Positions 1 through 7,134 of a DNA stretch of 32,149 bases are shown one piece after another (within the stretch, counting starts at the first letter, position 1; each line of letters opens with the position of its first letter). The stretch spans positions 1 to 32,149 of the forward strand of contig NZ_JAQQPZ010000015.1 in NCBI RefSeq assembly GCF_028750675.1, read 5' to 3'. The notes under the pieces were generated by a model, which was not told the origin of the DNA, did not search any database, and saw only the letters and a list, made by a program, of their open reading frames with translations. The position numbers and the translations under genes were made by a program. This DNA is from Shewanella metallivivens (lineage in GTDB: Bacteria > Pseudomonadota > Gammaproteobacteria > Enterobacterales > Shewanellaceae).

Positions 1-622
1 AAGCCATGCCACCCGCTTTTGGTTTTAATAGGTGTTTAAATGTCGATTGTTGTTTGTCGTGCTTGGCCTGGGTAAAACGCGTGCCTTCAACAAAGTTCAT
101 GATACTCACTGGCTTAGTTTTAAACTTTTCACAAGCTTTACGAGTGATTTCAATATCTTTTCCTTTTAATTTTGGATTTTTACGCAATTCAGCGGAGCTA
201 TAACGGCGCATAAAAGGAAAGTCTAGCGCCCACCAAGCTAATCCAAGTACAGGCACAAAAATCAATTCTTGTTTGAGGAAGAACTTTAAAAATGGGATTT
301 TACGATTGAAAACGCGCTGCAGGATTAAAATATCGACCCATGATTGGTGGTTAGCAATGACCATGTACCATTCTTGTTCAGAAAACTGCTGATCGCCTGT
401 TATGTGAATACGCATTGGGTGAAAAATGCTTTCAACCACTGTATTTACGCTAATCCAGCCAGTGGCGCAGTTATCTAAAATATGGCTACAGCCTTTTTGA
501 AAAAGACCAATGGGTATCAGCTTGACAATACTAAAGACGAGGATTGGAATTGTCCAAAAGACAGTATTCAATACATAAAAGATGAAAGCTAAACAGCCTT
601 TGATTTTCGAAAACAGCGACAT
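1..622 (-). CDS. yihG: YihG-type 1-acyl-glycerophosphate acyltransferase, N-terminal part
   Basis: Membrane-bound PlsC-family acyltransferase that by family transfers an acyl chain to lysophosphatidic acid in phospholipid synthesis. I translated it by hand: it starts at ATG 622 (AGGAGAG just upstream), has a hydrophobic N-terminus (residues about 8-40), then the catalytic HX4D box (NHQSWVD) and a second conserved box VEGTRFTQ. The stretch YFLKQQL..VPFLGLACWALD in E. coli YihG is matched closely here (FFLKQELIFVPVLGLAWWALDF). About 207 residues are visible; the E. coli protein is about 310, so the C-terminal third lies left of the window. It is downstream of comM on the same strand with an 80-base gap and no clear terminator between them, so read-through is possible. 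Family assignment is firm; exact acyl preference is not visible. Confidence 0.88.
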   Translation of the reverse strand, partial: MSLFSKIKGCLAFIFYVLNTVFWTIPILVFSIVKLIPIGLFQKGCSHILDNCATGWISVNTVVESIFHPMRIHITGDQQFSEQEWYMVIANHQSWVDILILQRVFNRKIPFLKFFLKQELIFVPVLGLAWWALDFPFMRRYSSAELRKNPKLKGKDIEITRKACEKFKTKPVSIMNFVEGTRFTQAKHDKQQSTFKHLLKPKAGGMA

Positions 623-701
623 TTTTCTCTCCTATTAAACGGAGAGCTATGTTACTCGTAGTCGAGGTATTGCTCAATAAATACAACAGTTAAAATCGAC
701 T

Positions 702-2225
702 TTATTGTTGATTAAGTTTGGCGAGTAAGCGATCCATCGCCCGATAACCAAGCGCTTGGGCAATATGTTCACGCTCGGTCGTGGTTGATTGTTGTAGATC
801 TGCAATGGTGCGTGCGACCCGTTGAATGCGGTGAAAACTGCGTACTGATAGCCCTAAACTCACCACACTTTGCTCTAAAAACACTAAGTCTTGCTGACTA
901 ATATTACTGTCTTGTTTTAACTGTTTCGGAGTTAATTCGCTGTTGAGTACGCCCGCGCGAGCCAATTGACACTCTCGCGCAAGTTTAACGCGCTTGGCGA
1001 TATCGACACTGGTTTCTCCGGGTTGATGTTTTTGGGTTAGGGTACCTGAGGGCAATTTGGGTACATCAACCGTTAAATCAAATCTGTCTAAAAACGGCCC
1101 TGACAAACGTGAGAGGTAGCGCTGAATTTGGTCTGGGGTCGAACGAGCACGTTCGGTATCACCACAAGGACTTGGGTTCATGGCCGCAATGAGTTGAAAT
1201 CGGCTTGAAAAAGTCAATTTTGCCGCTGCACGCGAGATTTCAACTCGGCCGGTTTCAAGGGGCTCGCGTAAACAGTCGAGTACTTTACGGGGAAACTCAG
1301 CGATTTCATCTAAAAATAATATCCCCCGATGAGCCAATGAAATCTCTCCCGGTTTAGGGTGGCTACCACCACCAATTAATGCGATAGATGAGCAAGTATG
1401 ATGTGGAGAACGAAAGGGACGATTTAAAAAATCTTGTGGCTTAATATGCAAGCCTGCTACCGAATGAATGGCTGCAACTTCAATGGCTTCATCGTACGAT
1501 AACGCAGGTAACAGCGGGATAATTCGATTGGCAAGCATACTTTTTCCTGTTCCTGGTGGTCCAAGAAACAGCATGTTGTGCGAGCCGGCCGCGGCAATTT
1601 CTAATCCTTGCTTTGCTTGATATTGGCCAATGACATCACTCATGCATAATAAGTTGTCAGCAACTGGCGATTCGTCTATCCATTCTGGTTGGGTGTCGAG
1701 TAATGGCAGTTGTGCTTGACCATGTAAAAATGCGGCCAGATTTTGTAAATGTGCCACAAAGTAGCTGTGGTGATACCCCACGAGCTCCGCTTCGTGACGA
1801 TTATCGATAGGCATAAAAAAATGGTGTTGATCATTACGCGCCGCAATAATGGCAGGTAACAAACCTGTGCAAGGTCTGACTTGCCCAGACAAGGCTAACT
1901 CACCGACAAATTCACATTGGTGTAAGGCTTTGGTTGGCACCTGATTGGATGCGGCTAAAATACCGATGGCGATGGGCAGATCGTAACGGCCGCCCTGTTT
2001 GGGCAAATCTGCTGGCGCGAGGTTGACAGTAATGCGTCGCTGGGGAAATTCAAAACCTGCATTGATTAATGCTGACCTAACACGTTCTTTGGCTTCTTTG
2101 ACCGAAGCCTCTGGTAGGCCCACTAAATTAAATGCGGGTAAACCATTACTTAAATGCACTTCAACAGTCACTTTAGGGGCTTCAACACCACAACTCGCTC
2201 GAGTAAACACACAGGCAATTGCCAT
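702..2225 (-). CDS. comM: ComM/YifB AAA+ ATPase, Mg-chelatase-like
   Basis: YifB/ComM family protein of 507 residues. ComM is known as a hexameric DNA helicase that promotes branch migration during natural transformation; YifB is the E. coli name. The N-terminal ChlI-like domain (residues 1-~125) matches E. coli YifB closely (VEVHLSNGLPAFNLVGLPE, NLAPADLPKQGGRYDLP). The AAA+ core has Walker A GPPGTGKS at residues 222-229 and Walker B ILFLDEIAE at 302-310, followed by a C-terminal Mg-chelatase domain. I chose ATG 2225 over a TTG six bases upstream because AAGGA sits eight bases before the ATG and homologues start at this position. It diverges from paeA across a 450-base spacer. Family call is very secure; whether this strain is naturally competent cannot be told here. 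Confidence 0.93.
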   Translation of the reverse strand: MAIACVFTRASCGVEAPKVTVEVHLSNGLPAFNLVGLPEASVKEAKERVRSALINAGFEFPQRRITVNLAPADLPKQGGRYDLPIAIGILAASNQVPTKALHQCEFVGELALSGQVRPCTGLLPAIIAARNDQHHFFMPIDNRHEAELVGYHHSYFVAHLQNLAAFLHGQAQLPLLDTQPEWIDESPVADNLLCMSDVIGQYQAKQGLEIAAAGSHNMLFLGPPGTGKSMLANRIIPLLPALSYDEAIEVAAIHSVAGLHIKPQDFLNRPFRSPHHTCSSIALIGGGSHPKPGEISLAHRGILFLDEIAEFPRKVLDCLREPLETGRVEISRAAAKLTFSSRFQLIAAMNPSPCGDTERARSTPDQIQRYLSRLSGPFLDRFDLTVDVPKLPSGTLTQKHQPGETSVDIAKRVKLARECQLARAGVLNSELTPKQLKQDSNISQQDLVFLEQSVVSLGLSVRSFHRIQRVARTIADLQQSTTTEREHIAQALGYRAMDRLLAKLNQQ

Positions 2226-2678
2226 TAACAAAATCCTTTTGTTTGAATAATATACAAATGAAGGGGTGCATACAGTCTAGCAGCGCTGGCTGTTTTTGCT
2301 GATTTTATGGTGAGTCTGTTGGTATAAGAAGACAAAATATAATCAATTATGTTAACTAAACCTTGGTTATCTTGTTGGCTTTTGAGTAGAATACGCGCGC
2401 GTTTAAATACAGCCATAACGTGATGATACAACGCCAGCATTGCGGCTCACTTTTCCAATAAAACAGCTATTTTACTGTAGAAAATAGCAAGCGATGATTG
2501 CCTTATTTTGATTGATAGCCTCGATGTCACCCTCCTGGCATTTTCGTCATGAAATCATCCCCAAATGGCCCAAACCGAATTTTTGTCCCTTTGTTATTCA
2601 ACAAAGTTAACTGCTTTATGAGCGAAAATCGCTACCCCATTATGACTTAGTGCTCAGTGCCTAAGCTAAAGAGAATGT
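2226..2678. other. Divergent comM-paeA spacer with structured paeA leader
   Basis: A 453-base region without a confident gene. The paeA-proximal half holds three perfect inverted repeats: GCTATTTT/AAAATAGC (2466-2473 with 2481-2488, 7-base loop), CTTTGTT/AACAAAG (2589-2595 with 2600-2606, 4-base loop) and AGCGA/TCGCT (2621-2625 with 2629-2633). A possible 28-codon ORF spans 2524-2610. The comM-proximal half is AT-rich with TATATT/TATTAT-like boxes near 2245-2255 on the minus strand, but no convincing -35. I do not recognise a known riboswitch consensus; in particular I see no yybP-ykoY motif. Confidence 0.4.
2524..2610 (+). CDS. Possible 28-aa upstream ORF in paeA leader
   Basis: ATG to TAA, 28 codons, unusually rich in Pro and aromatic or basic residues (contains PKWPKP). 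It ends just after the CTTTGTT/AACAAAG hairpin and 68 bases before paeA. No clear Shine-Dalgarno sequence precedes it. Leader ORFs are known for some polyamine genes, which is the only reason to mention it next to a polyamine-exporter homologue. It may well be chance. Confidence 0.18.
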   Translation: MSPSWHFRHEIIPKWPKPNFCPFVIQQS

Positions 2679-3986
2679 ATGACTATTACAGATAGTTTTT
2701 TAATTATATTGTGCCTCATTGGCATTAGCTGTTTTTTTTCGATGTCAGAAATTGCCTTGGCGGCATCACGTAAAATCCGCTTGCAAACCATGGCTGATGA
2801 AGGTGATTTACGTGCCACTAAGGTGTTAAAGCTACAAGCTCATCCGGGCAGTTTTTTCACTGTCGTGCAGATTGGCTTAAACGCGGTTGCCATTATGGGC
2901 GGTATTGTCGGTGAGTCGGCATTTCGCCCTTACTTTGAGGAAATCCTATTACCGCTGCTAGGGAATGAATGGGGCTTACAACTGAGCTTTGTTTTTTCAT
3001 TCGTCACGGTGACGTCATTATTTATTTTGTTTGCTGATTTAATGCCAAAACGCATTGCGATGGTGATCCCAGAACAGGTGGCGGTCACCTTTGTGATGCC
3101 CATTGCGTTTTGTATTACCATTTTAAAACCATTTGTATGGATTTTTAATGGTTTGGCTAATGCTATTTTTAAATTATTGCAGGTGCCAACGGCACGAAAT
3201 GATCAAGTAACGCACGATGACATTTACGCCATGATGACCGCCGGAACGGAAGCGGGTGTGATGGACAAAGGTGAGCAACAAATGATGGAAAACGTGTTTG
3301 AAATGCAGTCGGTGTCTGTGACATCGGCCATGACAGCACGTGAAAGCCTCGTGTATTTTTTACTGCAAGACACCGAAGAAGACATTAAACAAAAGATTGC
3401 CAATAATCCCCATAACAAGTTTTTGGTGTGTGATGGTCAGTTAGATATGATCAAAGGTTTTGTGGATGCAAAAGAGTTGCTTATCCGAGTCATTAATGGC
3501 GAAAAAATTACGCTCAAGGGCAGTACATTAGTTCACAACTGTTTGATTATTCCTGACACTTTAACCTTGTCAGAGTCGATGGAATATTTTAAAAATAATC
3601 GTGCCGACTTTGCCGTGGTAATGAACGAATACGCATTAGTGGTGGGGATTGTAACCACCAATGATTTGCAAAGTGCGGTAATGGGCGCCTGGTCATTACA
3701 TGAAAGCGAAGAACAAATAGTGGCCCGTGATGGCAACTCTTGGTTAGTTGACGGGGTGACACCCATTACCGATGTAATGCGGGCATTTCATATTGAGGAA
3801 TTTCCCCATAATCAAAATTACGAAACGATTGCCGGATTTATGATGTATATGCTGCGTAAGATCCCCAAGCGTACCGATTTTGTAAACTATGCAGGCTTTA
3901 AGTTTGAAGTCGTCGACATAGATGCCTATAAAGTCGACCAATTACTGGTAACGCGGATTGATGTCGAATCACCGCCATTGCCTTAA
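2679..3986 (+). CDS. paeA: PaeA/YtfL polyamine exporter-like CNNM-CBS membrane protein
   Basis: Inner-membrane protein of the HlyC/CorC (CNNM) family, 435 residues. It follows E. coli/Salmonella YtfL (PaeA, reported to export cadaverine and putrescine) along its whole length, including FFSMSEIALAASRKI, FFTVVQIGLNAVAIMGGI, FADLMPKR and the C-terminal RKIPKRTDFV..AGFKFEVVDID. Layout: CNNM/DUF21 membrane domain (about 1-190, four hydrophobic segments), a CBS pair (about 205-330, with the MTARES and NEYALVVGIVT signatures), and a CorC_HlyC C-terminal domain (about 345-430). ATG 2679 follows AAAGAGAA. The gene converges on ilvY and appears to be monocistronic. Orthology to YtfL is strong; substrate is inferred from the characterised homologue. 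Confidence 0.9.
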   Translation: MTITDSFLIILCLIGISCFFSMSEIALAASRKIRLQTMADEGDLRATKVLKLQAHPGSFFTVVQIGLNAVAIMGGIVGESAFRPYFEEILLPLLGNEWGLQLSFVFSFVTVTSLFILFADLMPKRIAMVIPEQVAVTFVMPIAFCITILKPFVWIFNGLANAIFKLLQVPTARNDQVTHDDIYAMMTAGTEAGVMDKGEQQMMENVFEMQSVSVTSAMTARESLVYFLLQDTEEDIKQKIANNPHNKFLVCDGQLDMIKGFVDAKELLIRVINGEKITLKGSTLVHNCLIIPDTLTLSESMEYFKNNRADFAVVMNEYALVVGIVTTNDLQSAVMGAWSLHESEEQIVARDGNSWLVDGVTPITDVMRAFHIEEFPHNQNYETIAGFMMYMLRKIPKRTDFVNYAGFKFEVVDIDAYKVDQLLVTRIDVESPPLP

Positions 3987-4006
3987 CGAGTTGCGTGATT
4001 GACTGT

Positions 4007-4027
4007 AAGGCGCTGTGCGCCTTTGTT
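4007..4027 (+). terminator. Weak hairpin after paeA
   Basis: Seven-base perfect stem AAGGCGC/GCGCCTT (4007-4013 with 4017-4023) with a 3-base loop and only a short T run. It lies 21 bases after the paeA stop. On its own it is a weak terminator; the stronger one follows at 4050. Confidence 0.4.
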
Positions 4028-4034
4028 AACGTCA

Positions 4035-4907
4035 CTAAATAATCTCAAGAAACGCGCTAATGATGGGGTCGTTAGCGCGTTTTTCTTTGCAACAACAGCC
4101 CAACTCAAAGGCTGGAATGTCAACCGGTGAAATCAAGGTTTGGATCCGCTCGCGTACCGGACTATTATGGATCACCGCATCTGGGCTTATCCCTACACCA
4201 CAACCTAATGCCACCATCGACACAATCGCTTCCTGACCAGATACTTGTGCGTAAATATTGGGCTTTATACCCATTTGTTTAAACCATTGGTCGATTCGTT
4301 TTCGGCCTGGGCCGTGGTCCGGCACAATATAGGGCAATTTCTCCCAATCAATGTGGCTTTGATTTACCCATTGTTGCACTTGGCATTGCATCAATGGGGC
4401 GATGACAGAAATAGGCACTTTGTCTATGGGCGTAAAGTGCAAGGTACTTGGAAATACCTCAGGTAAGGCAATAATGGCGATATCGGTTCGATTTTTTTGG
4501 ATTTGGCTCACGGCGTTAGCTGGGTCGCCGGTAGTGAGATGAATATCGACATGCGGGTGGTCGCGTCTAAAGCGCTCAAGCAAAGACGGTAAATGGCTGT
4601 ATGCCGCGGTGACCGAACAATACAAATTCAGATTACCACGTAAATATTGCTGGCTAGGGTCAATACGGCTGCGCAGTTGGCTCCAGTCTGCCAAGGTCTG
4701 TTCGGCAAAGCGTTTAAACTCTAATCCTGCATGAGTAATGGTCACGCTGCGGTTATCGCGTTCAAATAATTTACTGCCGACTTCATCTTCTAAGCGCTGT
4801 AACGCTCGGCTTAGTGTTGATGGGCTGACATGAGATTGCTCAGCTGTTTTGGCAAAATGCAGGCTATCACATAAGTGCAAATACAATTTTAGAGAGCGAA
4901 TATCCAT
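4035..4907 (-). CDS. ilvY: IlvY, LysR-type activator of ilvC
   Basis: LysR-family transcription factor of 290 residues. The N-terminal winged helix-turn-helix contains HVSPSTLSRALQRLE, close to E. coli IlvY (HVSPSTLSRQIQRLE). The effector-binding region keeps YCSVTAAYSHLP, LTTGDPANAV and VSMVALGCGVG, all IlvY hallmarks. In E. coli IlvY senses acetolactate or acetohydroxybutyrate and activates ilvC. I chose ATG 4907 (MDIRSLK, aligning with E. coli MDLRDLK) with GGAA nine bases upstream; in-frame ATGs at 4922 and 4940 lack a Shine-Dalgarno sequence. It diverges from ilvC with a 188-base spacer carrying the probable operator, the classic ilvYC arrangement. Confidence 0.93.
   Translation of the reverse strand: MDIRSLKLYLHLCDSLHFAKTAEQSHVSPSTLSRALQRLEDEVGSKLFERDNRSVTITHAGLEFKRFAEQTLADWSQLRSRIDPSQQYLRGNLNLYCSVTAAYSHLPSLLERFRRDHPHVDIHLTTGDPANAVSQIQKNRTDIAIIALPEVFPSTLHFTPIDKVPISVIAPLMQCQVQQWVNQSHIDWEKLPYIVPDHGPGRKRIDQWFKQMGIKPNIYAQVSGQEAIVSMVALGCGVGISPDAVIHNSPVRERIQTLISPVDIPAFELGCCCKEKRANDPIISAFLEII
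4050..4087 (+). terminator. Intrinsic terminator of paeA inside ilvY 3' end
   Basis: Perfect 11-base stem AAACGCGCTAA/TTAGCGCGTTT (4050-4060 with 4072-4082), 11-base loop, then TTCTTT on the plus strand. It overlaps the last codons of the convergent ilvY gene. The stem can also form in the ilvY transcript, where translating ribosomes should mask it. Confidence 0.6.
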
Positions 4908-4947
4908 AAATAGCGTTTCCATAAAGAGGATTAAATTCATCAGAATA

Positions 4948-4974
4948 GTGACGTTGCATATTATGCAACGTCAC
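4948..4974. promoter_or_regulatory. Probable IlvY operator, perfect 27-base palindrome
   Basis: Two 13-base arms (GTGACGTTGCATA and its exact complement) around one central T. The core TGCATATTATGCA has the T-N11-A form typical of LysR-family sites. The centre (4961) is about 65 bases upstream of the transcription start predicted for ilvC, where LysR regulators usually place their recognition site, and 54 bases from the ilvY start, so it could serve both activation and autoregulation. Assignment to IlvY is inference from position. Confidence 0.72.
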
Positions 4975-4990
4975 ATGCCGAATATATCAT

Positions 4991-5019
4991 TTTAAGCAAT
5001 GCTGTGGATAGGTTATAGT
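4991..5019 (+). promoter_or_regulatory. Candidate ilvC promoter
   Basis: TATAGT (5014-5019) as -10 and a poor TTTAAG (4991-4996) as -35, 17 bases apart. A weak -35 fits an activator-dependent promoter. Predicted start near 5026, giving a leader of about 70 bases. Confidence 0.4.
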
Positions 5020-5095
5020 CAACTCAATCGCAAAGTTTGAGTTTGCATCAAACATAAATTGCGTCCCAAATTTTACATTTTAAAGGTGGTATCAG

Positions 5096-6577
5096 ATGGC
5101 TAACTATTTTAACTCTCTGAATTTACGTCAACAATTAGCTCAATTAGCACAATGCCGCTTCATGGACCGTACTGAATTCAGTGACGGCTGCGAATATATC
5201 AAAGATTGGAACATTGTTATTTTAGGTTGTGGTGCACAAGGCCTTAACCAAGGTTTGAACATGCGTGATTCTGGCCTAAACATTTCTTTTGCACTTCGTC
5301 CAGAAGCCATTACAGAAAAGCGTGCATCTTGGCAAAAAGCGACCGATAACGGCTTTAAAGTGGGTACATTTGAAGAGCTTGTACCCGCGGCGGATTTAGT
5401 GCTTAACCTTACGCCAGACAAGCAACATACCCATGTTGTTAATGCCGTTATGCCATTAATGAAGCAAGGTTCTACTCTAGCGTATTCGCACGGTTTCAAC
5501 ATTGTTGAAGAAGGCATGCAAGTGCGTTCAGACATTACTGTCATTATGGTAGCGCCTAAGTGCCCAGCCACAGAAGTACGTGAAGAATATAAGCGTGGTT
5601 TTGGTGTACCAACACTGATTGCCGTTCACCCTGAAAATGATCCAAACGGTGATGGCTTAGCGATTGCTAAAGCGTATGCAAGTGCAACCGGTGGTGACCG
5701 TGCAGGTGTATTGATGTCATCTTTTGTTGCTGAAGTTAAGTCTGACTTAATGGGCGAGCAAACAATCCTATGTGGTATGTTGCAAACCGGTGCCATTTTA
5801 GGGTATGAGAAAATGGTTGCTGACGGTGTTGAGCCTGGTTATGCCGGCAAACTTATTCAGCAAGGTTGGGAAACGGTTACCGAAGCACTTAAGCACGGCG
5901 GCATCACTAACATGATGGACCGTTTATCAAACCCTGCAAAAATTAAAGCGTTTGATATGGCTGAAGAGTTAAAAGACATCCTTAAGCCGCTATTTGAAAA
6001 GCACATGGATGACATCATCAGCGGTGAGTTCTCTCGCACCATGATGGAAGACTGGGCTAATGATGACGCTAACTTATTGCGTTGGAGAGCAGAAACCAAC
6101 GAAACCGCGTTTGAAAATGCACCAACAACGTCTGAGCATATTGATGAGCAAACGTATTTCGACAAAGGCATTTTCCTCGTGGCGATGATCAAAGCCGGTG
6201 TTGAATTAGCATTTGATACTATGGTTGCAGCAGGTATTGTTGAAGAGTCGGCTTATTATGAGTCACTACATGAAACCCCGTTAATTGCTAACACGATTGC
6301 TCGTAAGCGTTTATATGAAATGAACGTGGTGATTTCAGACACCGCTGAATACGGTTGTTACCTATTCAACCACGCTGCGGTACCCATGCTACGTGACTAC
6401 GTGAATGCTATGTCTTCAGAGTACTTAGGTGCTGGTCTTGCTGACACTTCAAATGGTGTTGATAACCAACGTTTAATTGAAGTCAATGAGCAAATTCGTC
6501 ATACAGATGTTGAGTTTATCGGTGCTGAATTACGCGGTTACATGACAGACATGAAGCGTATTGTTGAAGCGGGCTAA
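5096..6577 (+). CDS. ilvC: Ketol-acid reductoisomerase (class II)
   Basis: Converts acetolactate and acetohydroxybutyrate to the dihydroxy acids of valine and isoleucine synthesis, using NADPH and Mg2+. At 493 residues it is the long enterobacterial class II form rather than the ~330-residue class I enzyme. The Rossmann motif GCGAQG is at residues 44-49 and the NADPH-selecting ALRPE follows at 66-70; APKCPATEVREEYKRGFGVP and the duplicated KARI C-terminal domains are present. AGGTGG lies six bases before ATG 5096. It stands alone between the IlvY-controlled promoter and the ilvL attenuator, so it can be regulated separately from ilvGMDA. Confidence 0.98.
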   Translation: MANYFNSLNLRQQLAQLAQCRFMDRTEFSDGCEYIKDWNIVILGCGAQGLNQGLNMRDSGLNISFALRPEAITEKRASWQKATDNGFKVGTFEELVPAADLVLNLTPDKQHTHVVNAVMPLMKQGSTLAYSHGFNIVEEGMQVRSDITVIMVAPKCPATEVREEYKRGFGVPTLIAVHPENDPNGDGLAIAKAYASATGGDRAGVLMSSFVAEVKSDLMGEQTILCGMLQTGAILGYEKMVADGVEPGYAGKLIQQGWETVTEALKHGGITNMMDRLSNPAKIKAFDMAEELKDILKPLFEKHMDDIISGEFSRTMMEDWANDDANLLRWRAETNETAFENAPTTSEHIDEQTYFDKGIFLVAMIKAGVELAFDTMVAAGIVEESAYYESLHETPLIANTIARKRLYEMNVVISDTAEYGCYLFNHAAVPMLRDYVNAMSSEYLGAGLADTSNGVDNQRLIEVNEQIRHTDVEFIGAELRGYMTDMKRIVEAG

Positions 6578-6906
6578 GCGTTAAAAAACTGATGTAGTAC
6601 CTGTTCAGAGATTGGTTGTAAAAAATGTGTAGTCGGACAGGCATCAATAGAAGCAACCCAATAACCATTATTGGGTAGTGGAAAAACAAATTGTTAGATT
6701 GAGTTTAATAATATTTTTAGCGAACTCATTGGTTAAGTTTTTGTTGTTGTTTGCATTGTCTCGGCAGGGAAGCTGAATTTTTTTTACAAAGACGATTTTT
6801 TAGTTGTGTTTGATAAATCTTTTATGGTACTTGTTAGTCATACCGTAACGTTTATTGAACATAAGCGAACGAAATAATGTTAAAAACTTAGGATACAGTC
6901 TAAAAC
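6578..6906. other. Spacer between ilvC and ilvL
   Basis: A 329-base stretch with no coding signal. It holds a perfect 9-base stem ACCCAATAA/TTATTGGGT (6656-6664 with 6668-6676, 3-base loop) with no T run, and a short TCGGC/GCTGA stem (6761-6765 with 6772-6776) followed by eight T residues (6778-6785) that could act as a weak ilvC terminator. The ilv operon promoter must lie in about 6790-6900, but several partial -35/-10 pairs compete and I cannot choose one. Confidence 0.4.
6656..6676. other. Perfect 9-bp hairpin after ilvC
   Basis: ACCCAATAA and TTATTGGGT flank a 3-base loop. There is no U-tract, so it is more likely an mRNA 3'-end stabiliser or protein site than a terminator. Confidence 0.4.
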
Positions 6907-7002
6907 ATGTTAAACCGCGCAGCCATGCTCATTCTCGTGATTATTACCGTAGTGATTATTAAGTCACAGCGGGGGTGGCGTTTGACAACTAGACTGACCT
7001 AA
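6907..7002 (+). CDS. ilvL: ilv operon leader peptide
   Basis: A 31-codon ORF starting at ATG 6907, immediately after an in-frame stop at 6901-6903, and ending at TAA 7000-7002. Codons 8-18 encode LILVIITVVII: five Ile, three Val, two Leu and one Thr, the amino acids that control ilvGMEDA in enteric bacteria. E. coli IlvL is 32 residues with a similar Val/Ile run. The antiterminator arm begins within its 3' half and the terminator follows 19 bases after the stop. The Shine-Dalgarno sequence is poor (AGGA, 13 bases upstream). Ribosome stalling on the Ile/Val/Leu codons when any of these charged tRNAs is short should expose the antiterminator. Confidence 0.88.
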   Translation: MLNRAAMLILVIITVVIIKSQRGWRLTTRLT

Positions 7003-7030
7003 GAGTCACAAAGATTGCAAAACCCCCGCT
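6968..7030 (+). promoter_or_regulatory. ilvGMDA antiterminator pairing
   Basis: AGCGGGGGT (6968-6976, inside ilvL) is exactly complementary to ACCCCCGCT (7022-7030), the left arm of the downstream terminator. Pairing of these nine bases would prevent the terminator from forming. This is the expected 2:3 structure of a transcription attenuator. Confidence 0.8.
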
Positions 7031-7051
7031 CCGAAAGGACCGGGGGTTTTT
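7021..7051 (+). terminator. Attenuator terminator of ilvGMDA
   Basis: Stem AACCCCCG/CGGGGGTT (7021-7028 with 7041-7048), a C-C mismatch, TCC/GGA, and a GAAA loop, followed by T residues. It lies 19 bases after the ilvL stop and 84 bases before ilvG. It competes with the antiterminator for the same ACCCCCGCT segment. Confidence 0.88.
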
Positions 7052-7134
7052 AGTTTCTAGGCTTAAGTAAAAAATCAGCACCCAGATATCACATCAGTAG
7101 AGCAAGCAAACATTGACGAAGTAGAGATAAAAAT

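Noticed and set aside
2225..2440. 71-residue minus-strand ORF upstream of comM
   Set aside because: Joins the comM start region, has no recognisable motif or Shine-Dalgarno support and spans the likely comM promoter.
2441..2678. yybP-ykoY-type manganese riboswitch before paeA
   Set aside because: The characteristic conserved loops of that riboswitch are not visible; only simple hairpins are present.
4948..4974. Palindrome read as a CRP site
   Set aside because: GTGA and TCAC are 19 bases apart instead of six; spacing does not fit CRP, and the locus fits IlvY.
5140..5571. 143-residue ORF antisense to ilvC
   Set aside because: Frame shadow of a highly conserved gene; Cys/Ser-rich composition typical of antisense reading, no start signal.
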